64,000 nt of DNA from Clostridium sp. C105KSO13 (GTDB lineage Bacteria; Bacillota; Clostridia; Lachnospirales; Lachnospiraceae). A model generated the notes under the pieces. The model saw nothing but the letters and a program-made list of their open reading frames with translations, made no database searches and had not been told where the DNA came from. Below are positions 1-9,618 of the stretch, in pieces. The stretch is taken from contig NZ_FBWL01000170.1 in NCBI RefSeq assembly GCF_001517425.1, positions 124,001 through 188,000 of the forward strand, given 5' to 3'. The first letter of the stretch is position 1. The number at the start of each line of letters is the position of its first letter. A program made the translations under genes and the position numbers.

Positions 1-3000
1 GAATCTATGAACAGACCGGATATGAATTATCTGGTGCTTGTGCCGGAACAGTTTACGATGCAGACACAGAAGGATTTGTGTATGATGCATCCCAGGCATG
101 GGATTATGAATATTGATGTTTTAAGTTTTGGAAGGCTTGCCCACCGTGTTTTTGAAGAGATTGGCGGCGACACGAAACAGATTTTGGACGACGAGGGTAA
201 GAATCTGATTCTGCGTAAGATAGCCGGTGCTTATGGGGAAGAGCTGCGGGTTTTGCGCGGGAATCTTAAGAAGCAGGGGTATATCAGTGAGGTGAAATCT
301 GTCATCTCGGAGTTTACCCAATATGGAATCGGGCCGGAGGAACTGGACGAGTTTATGGAGGAATTGATACCGGACAGCTATCTGTATTATAAACTCCAGG
401 ATATCGGAAAGGTTTACGACGGTTTTGAAAATTATCTTGCAGACAAATATATTACCAAGGAAGAATTGCTGGACGTGTTAAGCGACGTGGCAAAAAAGTC
501 TTCACTGCTACAAAAAAGTGTGGTGGTGCTGGACGGGTTTACCGGGTTTACACCGGTTCAGAATAAGCTTCTCGGGGAATTGATGGAGACCTGTGAGAAG
601 GTCATTGTGACTGTGGTGATGGATGGGCGGGAGGACCCTTATGTGTACCGCCATCCGTATCAGCTATTTGCCCTGAGTAAACAGATGGTTACAGAGCTGG
701 TAAAGATTGCCGGGGAGCACCGCACGGTGATCGATGATGATGTACGTTTATACAACAGGCCGGTATACCGTTTTAAGGATAATGAAGCGCTGGGGTTTCT
801 GGAATCGGATCTCTTCAGATATTCGAAAAAGCAGTATGAGAAGGAACAGGAGGTCTTGACGGTACATGCAGCAGCAAACCCGAAACGGGAGGCGGAGTAT
901 GTGGCTTCCCAGATTCGGCGCATGGTTCGGGAAAAGGGGTACCGTTACCGTGACATTGCAGTGATTGCAGGAGACCTGAAAACTTACGCAGTGCACATGG
1001 AAAAGGCATGTGAGGCCTATGGGATTCCTGTGTTTATGGATCATAAAAAAAGTATTCTCCTCAACGCTTTTGTGGAGTATCTGCGGAGCCTGCTGGCTAT
1101 GGCGGAACAGAATTTTTCCTATGAAAGCGTATTTAGGTTTCTGCGCACCGGCATGACCGGGTTTGACCGCAGAGAAGTGGATATGATGGAAAACTATGTG
1201 CTGGCGCTGGGATTAAGAGGCTACAAGAAATGGCAGTCGGCATGGGTGCGGCGCACCTCCGGTATGGATGAGGAGACACTGGCAGCCTTAAACGGGCTGC
1301 GGATCCGGTTCGTCGAACAGATAGATTCTCTGGTGATGGTTTTGAAACAGAAATACAAGACAGTAGGCGATGTTACAGCTGCGGTTTATGAGTTTTTGGT
1401 GCGCCGGAAGATGCAGACCCGGCTTAAAGAGATGGAAAATCATTTCCAGGAGCAGGGAGAATTGGCTCTGGCAAAAGAGTACGCGCAGGTTTACAGAATT
1501 ACCATAGAGTTGTTTGACAAGTTCGTGGAACTTTTGGGGGACGAAAGAATCTCTTTAAAAGAGTACTGCGAGCTGCTGGATGCGGGATTGGAGGAAGCAA
1601 AAGTGGGGGTCATTCCGCCCAGCCTGGATCAGGTTGTTGTGGGAGATGTGGAGAGAACCCGCCTAAAGGATATAAAAGCACTGTTTTTCCTGGGAGCCAA
1701 TGACACATTACTCCCAGGCAGTCTTACATCGGGAGGGCTGCTTACCGAGCGGGACAGGGATTATTTTGCAAAACAGAAGATAAGCCTGTCACCCGGGGCG
1801 AAGGAAAAGACGTATATCCAGAAGTTTTATCTATATATGAACCTGACAAAACCCACAGACTATCTGTCCCTTTCTTTCTCCAAGGTTTCTATGGAAGGAA
1901 AGACATTGCGCCCTGCTTATTTAATACAGGATATCCGAAGGCTCTATCCGCTGTTACATATCCAGGATGAGGAAACCAGGGACTTATGTGAGCGGGAACT
2001 GACGGAGAAAACTGCGGCTGATTATCTGGTGCAGGGGCTTCGGGACAGGAGACTGGGGTTGTCCCAAGAGTGGAAAGAGCTTTACAACTGGTATGCGAAG
2101 AAAAAAGACGTAGGTCCGATACTGGACGCCGCATTTTTCAGAAAAGAGCCGGACAGAATCCAAAAAGAAGCGGCCACGCAGATGTACGGAGATCCGTCCC
2201 GGTTCAGTGTGACCCGGCTGGAGCGTTTTGCTTCCTGTGCATACGCACATTTTCTGACCTATGGGCTGCGGCTATCCGACAGGAAGCAGTATGAGTTCGA
2301 GGCCATGGATTTGGGGAATATTGCCCATCGGTCTATGGAAATCTTCTCCAGAAGGGCCCAGACAGAAAAGGTATCCTGGACCGAGATGGAGGAAACACAG
2401 CGCGCCCGGTGGGTGGAAGAAAGTGTGGAAAAAAGCATTGCAGACTATGGAAATACCATTCTTTACAGCACCGCCCGCAATGAATATATGATTACACGCA
2501 TTAAGAAATTAATCCACCGCTCTGTGTGGGCCCTGACTAAGCAGCTAAAAAAGGGGGATTTTATTCCCAGCGGCTACGAGATGAAGTTTGGCAGCGGGAA
2601 AATTGACAGGATTGATACCTGTGCAGATGAAAATAAAATTTACGTAAAGGTTACGGATTATAAGACCGGTGCCAAAAGTTTTGATATCACCGCCTTCTAT
2701 TACGGACTGCAGATGCAGCTTCCGGTGTATCTGAATGCGGCCATGGGAATTGAGCAGGAAAAACATCCGGGGCAGGAAGTGGTTCCCGCGGGAATTTTCT
2801 ATTACCGGATGAAAGATCCAATTGTGGAAAAAGAGAACAACGAGACTCTGCTGGAGGAAAAAATTCTAAAGGAACTGAAACTGGACGGGCTCGTGAATTC
2901 GGATGACGCAGTAATTGGCCATCTGGAACATGATTTGAGAGGAAAATCCAATCTGATTCCTGTGGGAAGAAACAAGGATGGGAGCCTCAGCCGTAATTCC

Positions 3001-3282
3001 AGAACTTTGGAACCGGAAGAATTTGAAGTCCTTTTGGCTTACACGAAGAGGAAAGAGAAGGAATTAAAGACCCGCATTTTGAGCGGAGAGACGGCGGCCT
3101 ATCCCTATGAGCTGGGGAAGGAAACCGGATGTGATTATTGTGCCTACCAAGATATATGTGGGTTTGATTCGAGATTGTGGGGTTATAAATATCAGCCAAT
3201 GGAGAAGCTTGGAAATGAAGAGGTCTTGGAAAAAATGAAACAGACAGGGGAGGAGCAGAAAAATGGGTATGAACTGGACTGA
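1..3282 (+). CDS. addB: AddB, helicase-nuclease subunit (5' end outside window)
   Basis: This is the B subunit of the AddAB (RexAB) helicase-exonuclease that processes double-strand breaks for RecA. The reading frame is open to the window edge, and the first visible residues (NYLVLVPEQFTMQT) are the conserved block that follows the N-terminal P-loop in this family, so the start lies upstream and the Met codon at 7 is internal. The C-terminal RecB-type nuclease motif (VTDYKTGA) lies near residue 884, counting from that Met. Four cysteines, one near residue 744 (FASCAYAHF) and three near 1042-1051 (GCDYCAYQDIC), match the 4Fe-4S cluster ligands of AddB. The end overlaps addA by 20 bases, so the two are translationally coupled. 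Confidence 0.95.
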   Translation, partial: ESMNRPDMNYLVLVPEQFTMQTQKDLCMMHPRHGIMNIDVLSFGRLAHRVFEEIGGDTKQILDDEGKNLILRKIAGAYGEELRVLRGNLKKQGYISEVKSVISEFTQYGIGPEELDEFMEELIPDSYLYYKLQDIGKVYDGFENYLADKYITKEELLDVLSDVAKKSSLLQKSVVVLDGFTGFTPVQNKLLGELMETCEKVIVTVVMDGREDPYVYRHPYQLFALSKQMVTELVKIAGEHRTVIDDDVRLYNRPVYRFKDNEALGFLESDLFRYSKKQYEKEQEVLTVHAAANPKREAEYVASQIRRMVREKGYRYRDIAVIAGDLKTYAVHMEKACEAYGIPVFMDHKKSILLNAFVEYLRSLLAMAEQNFSYESVFRFLRTGMTGFDRREVDMMENYVLALGLRGYKKWQSAWVRRTSGMDEETLAALNGLRIRFVEQIDSLVMVLKQKYKTVGDVTAAVYEFLVRRKMQTRLKEMENHFQEQGELALAKEYAQVYRITIELFDKFVELLGDERISLKEYCELLDAGLEEAKVGVIPPSLDQVVVGDVERTRLKDIKALFFLGANDTLLPGSLTSGGLLTERDRDYFAKQKISLSPGAKEKTYIQKFYLYMNLTKPTDYLSLSFSKVSMEGKTLRPAYLIQDIRRLYPLLHIQDEETRDLCERELTEKTAADYLVQGLRDRRLGLSQEWKELYNWYAKKKDVGPILDAAFFRKEPDRIQKEAATQMYGDPSRFSVTRLERFASCAYAHFLTYGLRLSDRKQYEFEAMDLGNIAHRSMEIFSRRAQTEKVSWTEMEETQRARWVEESVEKSIADYGNTILYSTARNEYMITRIKKLIHRSVWALTKQLKKGDFIPSGYEMKFGSGKIDRIDTCADENKIYVKVTDYKTGAKSFDITAFYYGLQMQLPVYLNAAMGIEQEKHPGQEVVPAGIFYYRMKDPIVEKENNETLLEEKILKELKLDGLVNSDDAVIGHLEHDLRGKSNLIPVGRNKDGSLSRNSRTLEPEEFEVLLAYTKRKEKELKTRILSGETAAYPYELGKETGCDYCAYQDICGFDSRLWGYKYQPMEKLGNEEVLEKMKQTGEEQKNGYELD

Positions 3283-6200
3283 CGAACAGCAAAAAGTTAT
3301 TCATTTGAGAAACCGCAATATTTTGGTTTCGGCGGCGGCCGGTTCCGGAAAGACGGCAGTGCTGGTAGAAAGAATTATCCGTATGCTGACGGATGAGAAA
3401 AACCCGGTCAATGTGGATAACCTTTTGATTGTGACGTTTACAGAGGCAGCTGCATCAGAAATGAAGGAGCGCATCCGGGAAGCTGTGGAAAAGTCCCTGG
3501 AGGACCATCCGGAAAATGTTCACCTGCAGCACCAGGCAACGCTGATACACAGCGCACAGATTACGACGATACATAGTTTTTGTCTATCTGTAATACGGGA
3601 TCATTTTCATATGCTGGATATTGATCCGGGTTTCCGGACTGGGGAAGAAGGAGAATTAAAACTGCTGAAACAGGATGTTCTGGATAAGCTGCTGGAGGAA
3701 CGCTATGCTCAGGCGGAGAATAATTTTCTGGAATTTGTAGAAAAATTCGGCACAGGACGCAATGATAAGAAGATAGAAGAGATTATCCTGCAGCTTTATG
3801 AATATTCCCGCAGTTATCCACAGCCGGATTTGTGGCTGGAGGATTGTGTAAAAAGTTACAGCAAAAAGGGAGAAAGTTCTGACTGTATCGGCTGGGTGGA
3901 AGCGCTGGTAAGGCAGAAGACAGGGGATATACTGGATATACTGGATGAAGGGCTTAAGATATGCAGTATGTCCGACGGTCCTTATATGTATGAGGATATG
4001 CTGGAGTCGGATAAAAAGATGTTTTCTAGTCTGGCAAAGACTGCAGGCTTTGAGGAAATGTACCATGCAGTGCAGGGGATGAAATGGAAACGGTTGTCCG
4101 GGAAGAAGGATGATACGGTAGATATTGGAAAAAAAGAACAGGTGAAAGCCCTCCGCGATAAGGCAAAAAAAATAGCCGGCGATCTTACAGGCATGTACTT
4201 TTACGAGGAGCCAGAAGAAATTTTTAAGGACATGGCAGACTCTGCCGCCACAATGGAGGTGCTGGTGGATATTGTAAAAGATTTTGGAACCGCATTTTCA
4301 GAGATGAAGCAGAGTAAGAACATGATTGACTTCAACGATATGGAGCAATTTGCTCTGCAGATACTGACAGAGGATAGAGAAGGTGTGCTTGTTCCTTCCG
4401 GGGCGGCAGTGGAATACCAGGAACAATTTGCAGAGGTTATGATTGACGAGTATCAGGACAGCAACCTGATTCAGGAAGCGATTTTGACCAGTGTATCTAG
4501 GGCAAGTAATGGTCAAAATAACATTTTTATGGTCGGAGACGTAAAACAGAGTATTTACCGGTTCCGCCTTTCCAGGCCGGAATTGTTTATGGAAAAGTAT
4601 GACACCTACAGTCTTGAGGAAAGTGACAGACAGCGTATTGATCTGCACAGGAATTTCCGAAGCAGAGAAGAAGTTCTGGACAGTGTGAACTTTATCTTTG
4701 CACACATTATGCGGAAAGAACTGGGTGGGATTCGCTATGACCAGGAAGCAGCCCTTTTTCCAGGGGCGGCTTACGAGCCAGTGACGGACGAAAGAGGAAA
4801 GTCTATTTATGAGACAGAGCTTTTGCTTGTGGACACAGCAGAGCAGGCAGAAGAAAAAGACGCAGAAATACCCGAAAGAATGCAGGAAGGCCCCAGAGAG
4901 ACGGAGGCCCGGGCAGTAGCGCACCGTATCAAAGAGCTGCTGCAGTCCTTAAGTGTACTGGATAAAGCCGCAGGGACATACCGGTCTTTGGAATATGGGG
5001 ATATAGTAATTTTATCCAGAAGTATAAAGGGTTGGGCAGATGTATTTTCCAGGATATTGGCCGAAGAAGGAATTCCGGCTTATGCAGGCAGCAGAGAAGG
5101 GTATTTTGAGACGTATGAAGTCAGTGTACTTCTGGATTACCTGAAAATACTGGATAATTTTATGCAGGAACTGCCCCTGACCGCTGTTTTGACATCTCCC
5201 TTTGTGGGGCTTAACGCGGCACAGCTTGCAGATATCCGAAATGCATACCCGGAGGTGCCATTTTACGAGGCGGTGGAGGCATATGCAGAGGCTGAGGACA
5301 AAGAAGGAAACCTGCAGGGCATTCTGAAAGAATTTTTGGAGACCCTTGAGGGCTTCAGGGAGATGGTTCCCTACACTGCAATTCATGATCTTTTATGGCG
5401 TATTATTGAGGATACAGGGTATGCGGCCTTCATTGCGGCAATGCCGGGAGGAGCGCAGCGAGCGGCAAATGTGGAAATGTTGGTGGAAAAGGCATCGGCC
5501 TTTGAGGGCACAAGCTATAAGGGACTTTTTAACTTTGTGCGCTATATCGGACAGCTGAATAAATATAATGTGGATTACGGGGAAGCAAATATTGCGGACG
5601 AACAGTCGAATATGGTTCGTATTATGACCATACATAAGAGCAAAGGACTGGAGTTTCCCGTTGTGTTTGTGTGCGGTATGGGGAAACATTTCAATACCCA
5701 GGATATCAGAAGCAGTATTGTAATTCATCCCAAATGGGGTGTGGGCATTGATGCCATAGACCTGGAAAAAAGGACCAAAATTCCTACAATATTGAAAAAA
5801 GTGATTCAGGAGGAGGTTACACGGGAAAGTCTGGGGGAGGAACTGAGGGTGCTGTATGTGGCAATGACCCGTGCAAAAGAAAAACTGATAATGACAGGAA
5901 CCCTGTCAGGTGCGGCAAAAGCTCTTGAAAAATATCAGGTACAGAAGGTGCCGGGGGCCGGGCAAAAAAGTGCACCTCTGCCTTATTATGTGCTGGCAGG
6001 GGCACACTCCTTCCTCGACTGGCTTTTGCCTGTGCTTCCGAGTCTGTCTGAAAATGTTCCCCTCCGGATACGGGTTGCAGACAGTGTTCAGGCGGCAGCA
6101 GCCGAAGATATGGAAGGCCAGGCAGAAGATTTGGCCAGAGATGTGCTGGAGCACTGGAATACGGAGACTGTTTATAATCAGCCGCTTCACACCAAATTGG

Positions 6201-6889
6201 AAGAACAGCTGGAATATGTTTATCCTTATGAACAGGAAGGACGGCGGAAGATGAAGTTTACCGTTTCCGAGCTAAAAAAATACGCCTTCTTATCCGAGGA
6301 ACCAGGGGAAGTGCTGTATGAGGAACCGGAGGCCGTCCCTCTTCTGCCCGGTTTTTTAAGTGAAGAAACAAAGCTGACCGGTGCGTCCCGGGGAAGTGCC
6401 TACCACAAATTCCTGGAGCTTTTGGATTTTTCTGAGGAATATAATGAAGAATACCTGGAACAGAAGGCGGCCCGGCTTATGGCAGAGGGAAAGCTTTCCC
6501 GGGAAATGGCAGAGAGTATTAATGTCCGGGACATCCTGGGATTTTTACAAAGCAGCGGAGGGCGGCGCATGCGCCGGGCTGCACTGCACAATCTTCTGAG
6601 AAAAGAGCAGCCGTTTGTTCTTGGGATAGATGCCGATGAAATTTATCCGGAGGAAAACAGTGAAGAGATGATACTGGTTCAGGGAATTATTGACGTTTAC
6701 TTTGAAGAGGACGGCCAGCTTGTTGTGTTGGATTATAAAACAGACAAAGTAAAATCCGGATTTGAGCTGAAGGAAAAATATCATGCACAGCTGGATTATT
6801 ATGCACAGGCACTGGAGCAGCTTGTGGGAAAAGAGGTAAAAGAAAAAATTATCTACTCCTTTACACTGGGAGAGGAAATACAGGTATAA
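3263..6889 (+). CDS. addA: AddA, ATP-dependent helicase/nuclease subunit A
   Basis: This is the UvrD-type helicase and nuclease subunit of AddAB, 1208 residues and of normal length. It has a Walker A motif (AAAGSGKT, Lys30), a helicase motif II with DEYQDSN near residue 393, the late helicase block TIHKSKGLEFPVVF, and a C-terminal RecB-family nuclease motif (VLDYKTDK, Asp near residue 1157). The ATG at 3263 is preceded by GGGAGGAG inside the end of addB. The two genes form an overlapping operon, and a likely terminator follows at 6959. Nothing is odd about the sequence. Confidence 0.96.
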   Translation: MGMNWTDEQQKVIHLRNRNILVSAAAGSGKTAVLVERIIRMLTDEKNPVNVDNLLIVTFTEAAASEMKERIREAVEKSLEDHPENVHLQHQATLIHSAQITTIHSFCLSVIRDHFHMLDIDPGFRTGEEGELKLLKQDVLDKLLEERYAQAENNFLEFVEKFGTGRNDKKIEEIILQLYEYSRSYPQPDLWLEDCVKSYSKKGESSDCIGWVEALVRQKTGDILDILDEGLKICSMSDGPYMYEDMLESDKKMFSSLAKTAGFEEMYHAVQGMKWKRLSGKKDDTVDIGKKEQVKALRDKAKKIAGDLTGMYFYEEPEEIFKDMADSAATMEVLVDIVKDFGTAFSEMKQSKNMIDFNDMEQFALQILTEDREGVLVPSGAAVEYQEQFAEVMIDEYQDSNLIQEAILTSVSRASNGQNNIFMVGDVKQSIYRFRLSRPELFMEKYDTYSLEESDRQRIDLHRNFRSREEVLDSVNFIFAHIMRKELGGIRYDQEAALFPGAAYEPVTDERGKSIYETELLLVDTAEQAEEKDAEIPERMQEGPRETEARAVAHRIKELLQSLSVLDKAAGTYRSLEYGDIVILSRSIKGWADVFSRILAEEGIPAYAGSREGYFETYEVSVLLDYLKILDNFMQELPLTAVLTSPFVGLNAAQLADIRNAYPEVPFYEAVEAYAEAEDKEGNLQGILKEFLETLEGFREMVPYTAIHDLLWRIIEDTGYAAFIAAMPGGAQRAANVEMLVEKASAFEGTSYKGLFNFVRYIGQLNKYNVDYGEANIADEQSNMVRIMTIHKSKGLEFPVVFVCGMGKHFNTQDIRSSIVIHPKWGVGIDAIDLEKRTKIPTILKKVIQEEVTRESLGEELRVLYVAMTRAKEKLIMTGTLSGAAKALEKYQVQKVPGAGQKSAPLPYYVLAGAHSFLDWLLPVLPSLSENVPLRIRVADSVQAAAAEDMEGQAEDLARDVLEHWNTETVYNQPLHTKLEEQLEYVYPYEQEGRRKMKFTVSELKKYAFLSEEPGEVLYEEPEAVPLLPGFLSEETKLTGASRGSAYHKFLELLDFSEEYNEEYLEQKAARLMAEGKLSREMAESINVRDILGFLQSSGGRRMRRAALHNLLRKEQPFVLGIDADEIYPEENSEEMILVQGIIDVYFEEDGQLVVLDYKTDKVKSGFELKEKYHAQLDYYAQALEQLVGKEVKEKIIYSFTLGEEIQV

Positions 6890-6958
6890 AGGGGAAAAAA
6901 TGCAGCGTTTATTCATATAGTATTGTGGGGCATAAGGTATTTTAACCCCATGGGACCC

Positions 6959-6987
6959 GAGCAAGTCTAAAAACTGTTCTTTTTTTG
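6959..6987 (+). terminator. Probable rho-independent terminator after addA
   Basis: GAGCAAGT and ACTGTTC can pair with one bulged A around a CTAAAA loop and are followed by seven T residues. It sits 70 bases after the addA stop and before the promoter of the PadR operon. The stem is short, so confidence is moderate. Confidence 0.5.
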
Positions 6988-7020
6988 TGTAACTATGCAG
7001 GAGGAGAGAAATATTAATAG

Positions 7021-7051
7021 TTGACAAATTATATTATACGAAATATAATAT
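7021..7051 (+). promoter_or_regulatory. Consensus promoter with an overlapping palindrome, probable PadR operator
   Basis: TTGACA (7021-7026) and TATAAT (7044-7049) are both perfect sigma-A hexamers with a 17-bp spacer. A perfect 8-bp inverted repeat, ATATTATA (7031-7038) and TATAATAT (7044-7051), separated by CGAAA, fills the spacer and covers the -10 box. PadR regulators commonly bind such AT-rich palindromes and repress their own operons, so this is most likely the autoregulatory operator of the next gene. The binding is inferred. Confidence 0.8.
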
Positions 7052-7122
7052 AGAAAAATAAATAATATTAATGGATAAGCAATATATACCGGCTCATAAT
7101 ATTATAAGGGAGGAGTGATAAC

Positions 7123-7446
7123 ATGGTGTTCAACACCGGAGCAGCATTGCTGGATGCAATTGTTCTTGCAGTTGTGTCGCAGAAGGATGAAGGCACTTAC
7201 GGATATAAAATCACCCAGGATGTGCGCAGTGCCATTGATGTATCAGAATCCACTCTTTATCCTGTGCTAAGGCGGCTGCAGAAAGATGAGTGTCTGGAAG
7301 TATATGACAGGCAGTTTGGCGGAAGGAACAGGCGATATTATAAAGTGACTGACAGAGGAATGGCACAGCTGAGTTTATATAAAGGCGAGTGGAAGAGTTA
7401 TTCAAAGAAGATTCATGATATATTTGAGGGAGGTGCTAACCATTGA
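7123..7446 (+). CDS. PadR-family transcriptional repressor
   Basis: This is a 107-residue winged-helix protein of the short PadR type. The fold is recognisable from the N-terminal block with GTYGYKIT, the recognition-helix region ESTLYPVLRRLQKDECLEVY, and the wing GGRNRRYYKVTDRG. PadR proteins are dimeric repressors that release DNA on a ligand or stress signal. It is preceded by GGGAGGAG and is the first gene of a cassette with DUF1700, DUF4097 and PspC-domain proteins, an arrangement known from Firmicutes envelope-stress modules such as the B. subtilis yvl genes. A palindrome over its own promoter suggests autorepression of the whole cassette. Confidence 0.9.
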   Translation: MVFNTGAALLDAIVLAVVSQKDEGTYGYKITQDVRSAIDVSESTLYPVLRRLQKDECLEVYDRQFGGRNRRYYKVTDRGMAQLSLYKGEWKSYSKKIHDIFEGGANH

Positions 7447-8105
7447 ATCGAGAAGAATTTATGTATAGACTGGAACAACTGCTCATGGCGATTCCGGTAG
7501 ATGAGAGACAGGCAGCTCTCCAATATTATCAGGATTATTTTGAGGACGCCGGGGTGGAGAACGAAGCACAGGTCATCAGTGAACTGAGAAGCCCTGAGCA
7601 GGTGGCAGCAACAATTAAGGCAGATTTAAAAGACGGAAGCAAGGAACATGGGGAGTTTACCGAGAATGGATACAGTTATGATCAATCCGGCGGCAAGGGA
7701 GAACTTAGTATTAAGACGCCCCCAAGAACAAGCAGGGCACTGAAGATTGTGCTGATTATTTTAATTGCTCTGACCGTGATTCCTTTTGCATGGCCGTTGC
7801 TAATTGGCTGTGTTGGTATTGTTATCGGGCTTGTATGTGCAGCATTCGGACTGTTTGCAGGACTGGTGCTTGGGTCTGTCCTCTTGATGGCAGCGGGGGT
7901 TGTTCTCTTCATAGCAGGTCTTACTAAGCTTTTGACGGCACTTCCGGTGGCCCTTCTCACAAGCGGATCGGGTCTGGTAGTATTTGTGCTGGGACTGATT
8001 GCTACAGTGGCAGCCGTGAAGCTCTGCGTGGTAGTATATCCTGCACTGATAAGAGGTATCGTATCAATCTGCCGGTGGCCGTTTCAAAGAAAGAAGGTGT
8101 CATAA
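7443..8105 (+). CDS. DUF1700 (HAAS-domain) membrane protein
   Basis: This 220-residue protein has an N-terminal cytoplasmic helical domain (NREEFMYRLEQLL followed by ALQYYQDYFEDAG) typical of DUF1700/HAAS proteins. Several hydrophobic segments follow between about residues 100 and 205, rich in Gly, Val and Leu. It starts with TTG at 7443, which overlaps the stop codon of padR (TTGA), with GGGAGG just upstream, so it is translationally coupled. DUF1700 proteins usually sit beside PadR regulators, and the helical domain is thought to be a signalling module. The exact role is unknown. Confidence 0.85.
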   Translation: MNREEFMYRLEQLLMAIPVDERQAALQYYQDYFEDAGVENEAQVISELRSPEQVAATIKADLKDGSKEHGEFTENGYSYDQSGGKGELSIKTPPRTSRALKIVLIILIALTVIPFAWPLLIGCVGIVIGLVCAAFGLFAGLVLGSVLLMAAGVVLFIAGLTKLLTALPVALLTSGSGLVVFVLGLIATVAAVKLCVVVYPALIRGIVSICRWPFQRKKVS

Positions 8106-8108
8106 TTT

Positions 8109-8978
8109 ATGAAAAGGGGATGGAAAATATTCTGGATTGTGTGTGCCTGCATTGCAGGAATCGGATTGGTACTCTGTATTGGCGGAGCTGCCATGGGAGT
8201 TACATTTTCAGCCATCGGCAATGCCTATGGAGCAGATACTGCGAGATATGCGTCATACTGGCATAGCTGGGATGACGATGATTTTGATTATGACGACGAT
8301 ACGTATGTGCAGGGAAGTGCTGAGAATGTGTCCAACTTTTCGGGAATCAGTGAACTTAGCGTGGATGTGTCCTATATGGAAGTTGTTGTCAGACCCTATG
8401 ACGGGAATGATATTACAGTAGATGTAAGCCAGGTCAATTCAAAGTTAAAAGACAAGCTGGTGTATGATACCGATGAAGGTGAGCTTAGCATAGAGACCAA
8501 GAATAGCAGGTGGTGGCCCAAGTCAGCCGGAAATAATACAGGATATCTGGTTATCCAGATTCCTGAAAACATTACACTAAATGAGGCATCTTTTGAGATG
8601 GGAGCAGGCATACTTAAGATAGAGGCCGTTAAAGCTGACAGTCTGGATATTAGTGTGGGAGCCGGAGAAGCTGTTGTAAAGGAGTTTGAGACTGCCCAAT
8701 TAGATGTGGAATGCGGGGCAGGAAAGGGCACTCTGAACGGAACCGTCACAAGAAATGCCAGTATAAAATGCGGTGTCGGAGAGCTGGCAATGTCATTAAA
8801 CGGGAACCAGAAGGATTACGATTACCAACTGGAATGTGGAATTGGCGAACTGACAGTGGGAGACGACACCTATTCGGGCCTTGGAAGCGAGCGCAATATT
8901 GACAATGGCACTGGGAAACTTATGGATATCGACTGCGGTATCGGCCGGGTGGCCGTTACATTTTCAGAAGGAGTTTAA
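8109..8978 (+). CDS. DUF4097-family (adhesin-like beta-helical) envelope protein
   Basis: This is a 289-residue protein with one N-terminal membrane segment (residues 4-36), an acidic DDDDFDYDDD linker near residue 57, and then a repeating beta domain. The repeats carry recurring Gly-rich turns (EMGAGILKIE, SVGAGEAVVKE, ECGAGKGTLNG, KCGVGELAMS, ECGIGELTVG, DCGIGRVAV), about one per 20-25 residues. That pattern is typical of the DUF4097/DUF2807 right-handed beta fold found in envelope-stress loci. The gene lies three bases after the DUF1700 gene. It probably projects outside the membrane; its ligand is unknown. Confidence 0.8.
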   Translation: MKRGWKIFWIVCACIAGIGLVLCIGGAAMGVTFSAIGNAYGADTARYASYWHSWDDDDFDYDDDTYVQGSAENVSNFSGISELSVDVSYMEVVVRPYDGNDITVDVSQVNSKLKDKLVYDTDEGELSIETKNSRWWPKSAGNNTGYLVIQIPENITLNEASFEMGAGILKIEAVKADSLDISVGAGEAVVKEFETAQLDVECGAGKGTLNGTVTRNASIKCGVGELAMSLNGNQKDYDYQLECGIGELTVGDDTYSGLGSERNIDNGTGKLMDIDCGIGRVAVTFSEGV

Positions 8979-8998
8979 CTAAAAAAGGAGGAATTATT

Positions 8999-9187
8999 GT
9001 GGAACAAAAAAAATTGTATCGTTCAAGAACTGACCGTATGCTATGCGGTGTATGCGGAGGAATCGGGGAGTACTTCAATATAGATGCAACGATTGTGCGT
9101 CTGTTGTTTGTTCTCCTGGGAGTCTCTGGAGGAACAGGTATTCTGGCCTATTTTATAGCAGCAATTATCATACCTGATGAAAAATAG
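8999..9187 (+). CDS. PspC-domain small membrane protein
   Basis: A 62-residue protein made of a single PspC domain: the opening block RSRTDRMLCGVCGGIGEYFNID is the family signature, followed by one long hydrophobic segment (IVRLLFVLLGVSGGTGILAYFIAAIII). It starts with GTG at 8999 behind AAAAAAGGAGGA. PspC proteins act in membrane-stress responses. It is the last gene of the PadR cassette and a hairpin terminator follows. Confidence 0.92.
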   Translation: MEQKKLYRSRTDRMLCGVCGGIGEYFNIDATIVRLLFVLLGVSGGTGILAYFIAAIIIPDEK

Positions 9188-9225
9188 TTACAATAAAATA
9201 ATGCAGTAGAAATGCAGCAGATTAG

Positions 9226-9258
9226 AGAGATACTTCCAAGGTGGAGTATCTCTTATTT
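9226..9258 (+). terminator. Terminator of the PadR cassette
   Basis: AGAGATACTTCC and GGAGTATCTCT pair around an AAGGT loop (one mismatch) and are followed by TATTTC. It lies 40 bases after the pspC-like stop. Confidence 0.6.
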
Positions 9259-9283
9259 CGTCAAGATACAATTGGAAAAGACA

Positions 9284-9325
9284 GAATATTCTGATAACGG
9301 ACGGCAAAAGGGTCTGACCCCTTTT
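9284..9325 (+). repeat. Half copy of a MITE-like hairpin repeat
   Basis: This segment ends in AAAAGGGTCTGACCCCTTTT, itself a near-palindrome, preceded by ATTCTGATAACGGACGGC. It aligns with the right half of the complete element at 38406-38494 and with the half copy at 41198-41239. It occupies the intergenic space between the PadR cassette and the spore protein gene. Confidence 0.6.
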
Positions 9326-9381
9326 ATGTATGTCTGTTGATTTTTCGGCAATACTTTCAGAAAAGGTAGGAGGTTATCAAG

Positions 9382-9567
9382 ATGGCTGAAAAGAAGTTGA
9401 AACCAATTGATTTGAAAAATTTAGAACCTGAGGAAAAGGTAAAATATGAGATTGCAGAGGAATTGGGACTTTTGGATAAGGTGCTGGCTCAGGGGTGGCG
9501 CTCTCTTTCATCTAAGGAAACAGGACGGATCGGAGGAATGATTGCAAAAAGAAAACGAAAGAGTTGA
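9382..9567 (+). CDS. Small acid-soluble spore protein, alpha/beta type
   Basis: A 61-residue basic protein with two conserved blocks of the clostridial alpha/beta SASP family: KYEIAEELGLLDKV near residue 24, and the glycine-rich SSKETGRIGGMIAKRKRK at the C-terminus. SASPs coat and protect DNA in the spore core. The spacing between the blocks is shorter than in the Bacillus proteins, as in other Lachnospiraceae variants. It is preceded by GGTAGGAGG. Its presence implies a spore-former and sigma-G control, although no clear sigma-G promoter was identified here. Confidence 0.75.
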   Translation: MAEKKLKPIDLKNLEPEEKVKYEIAEELGLLDKVLAQGWRSLSSKETGRIGGMIAKRKRKS

Positions 9568-9618
9568 AAAACCTGCTGAGGTTTGATACAATTGTACGGC
9601 TGGGGAGAAGAAGCATAG

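Noticed and set aside
4298-4924. Open frame on the minus strand (208 codons)
   Set aside because: It is antisense to addA across its helicase motifs and has no ribosome binding site or family features.
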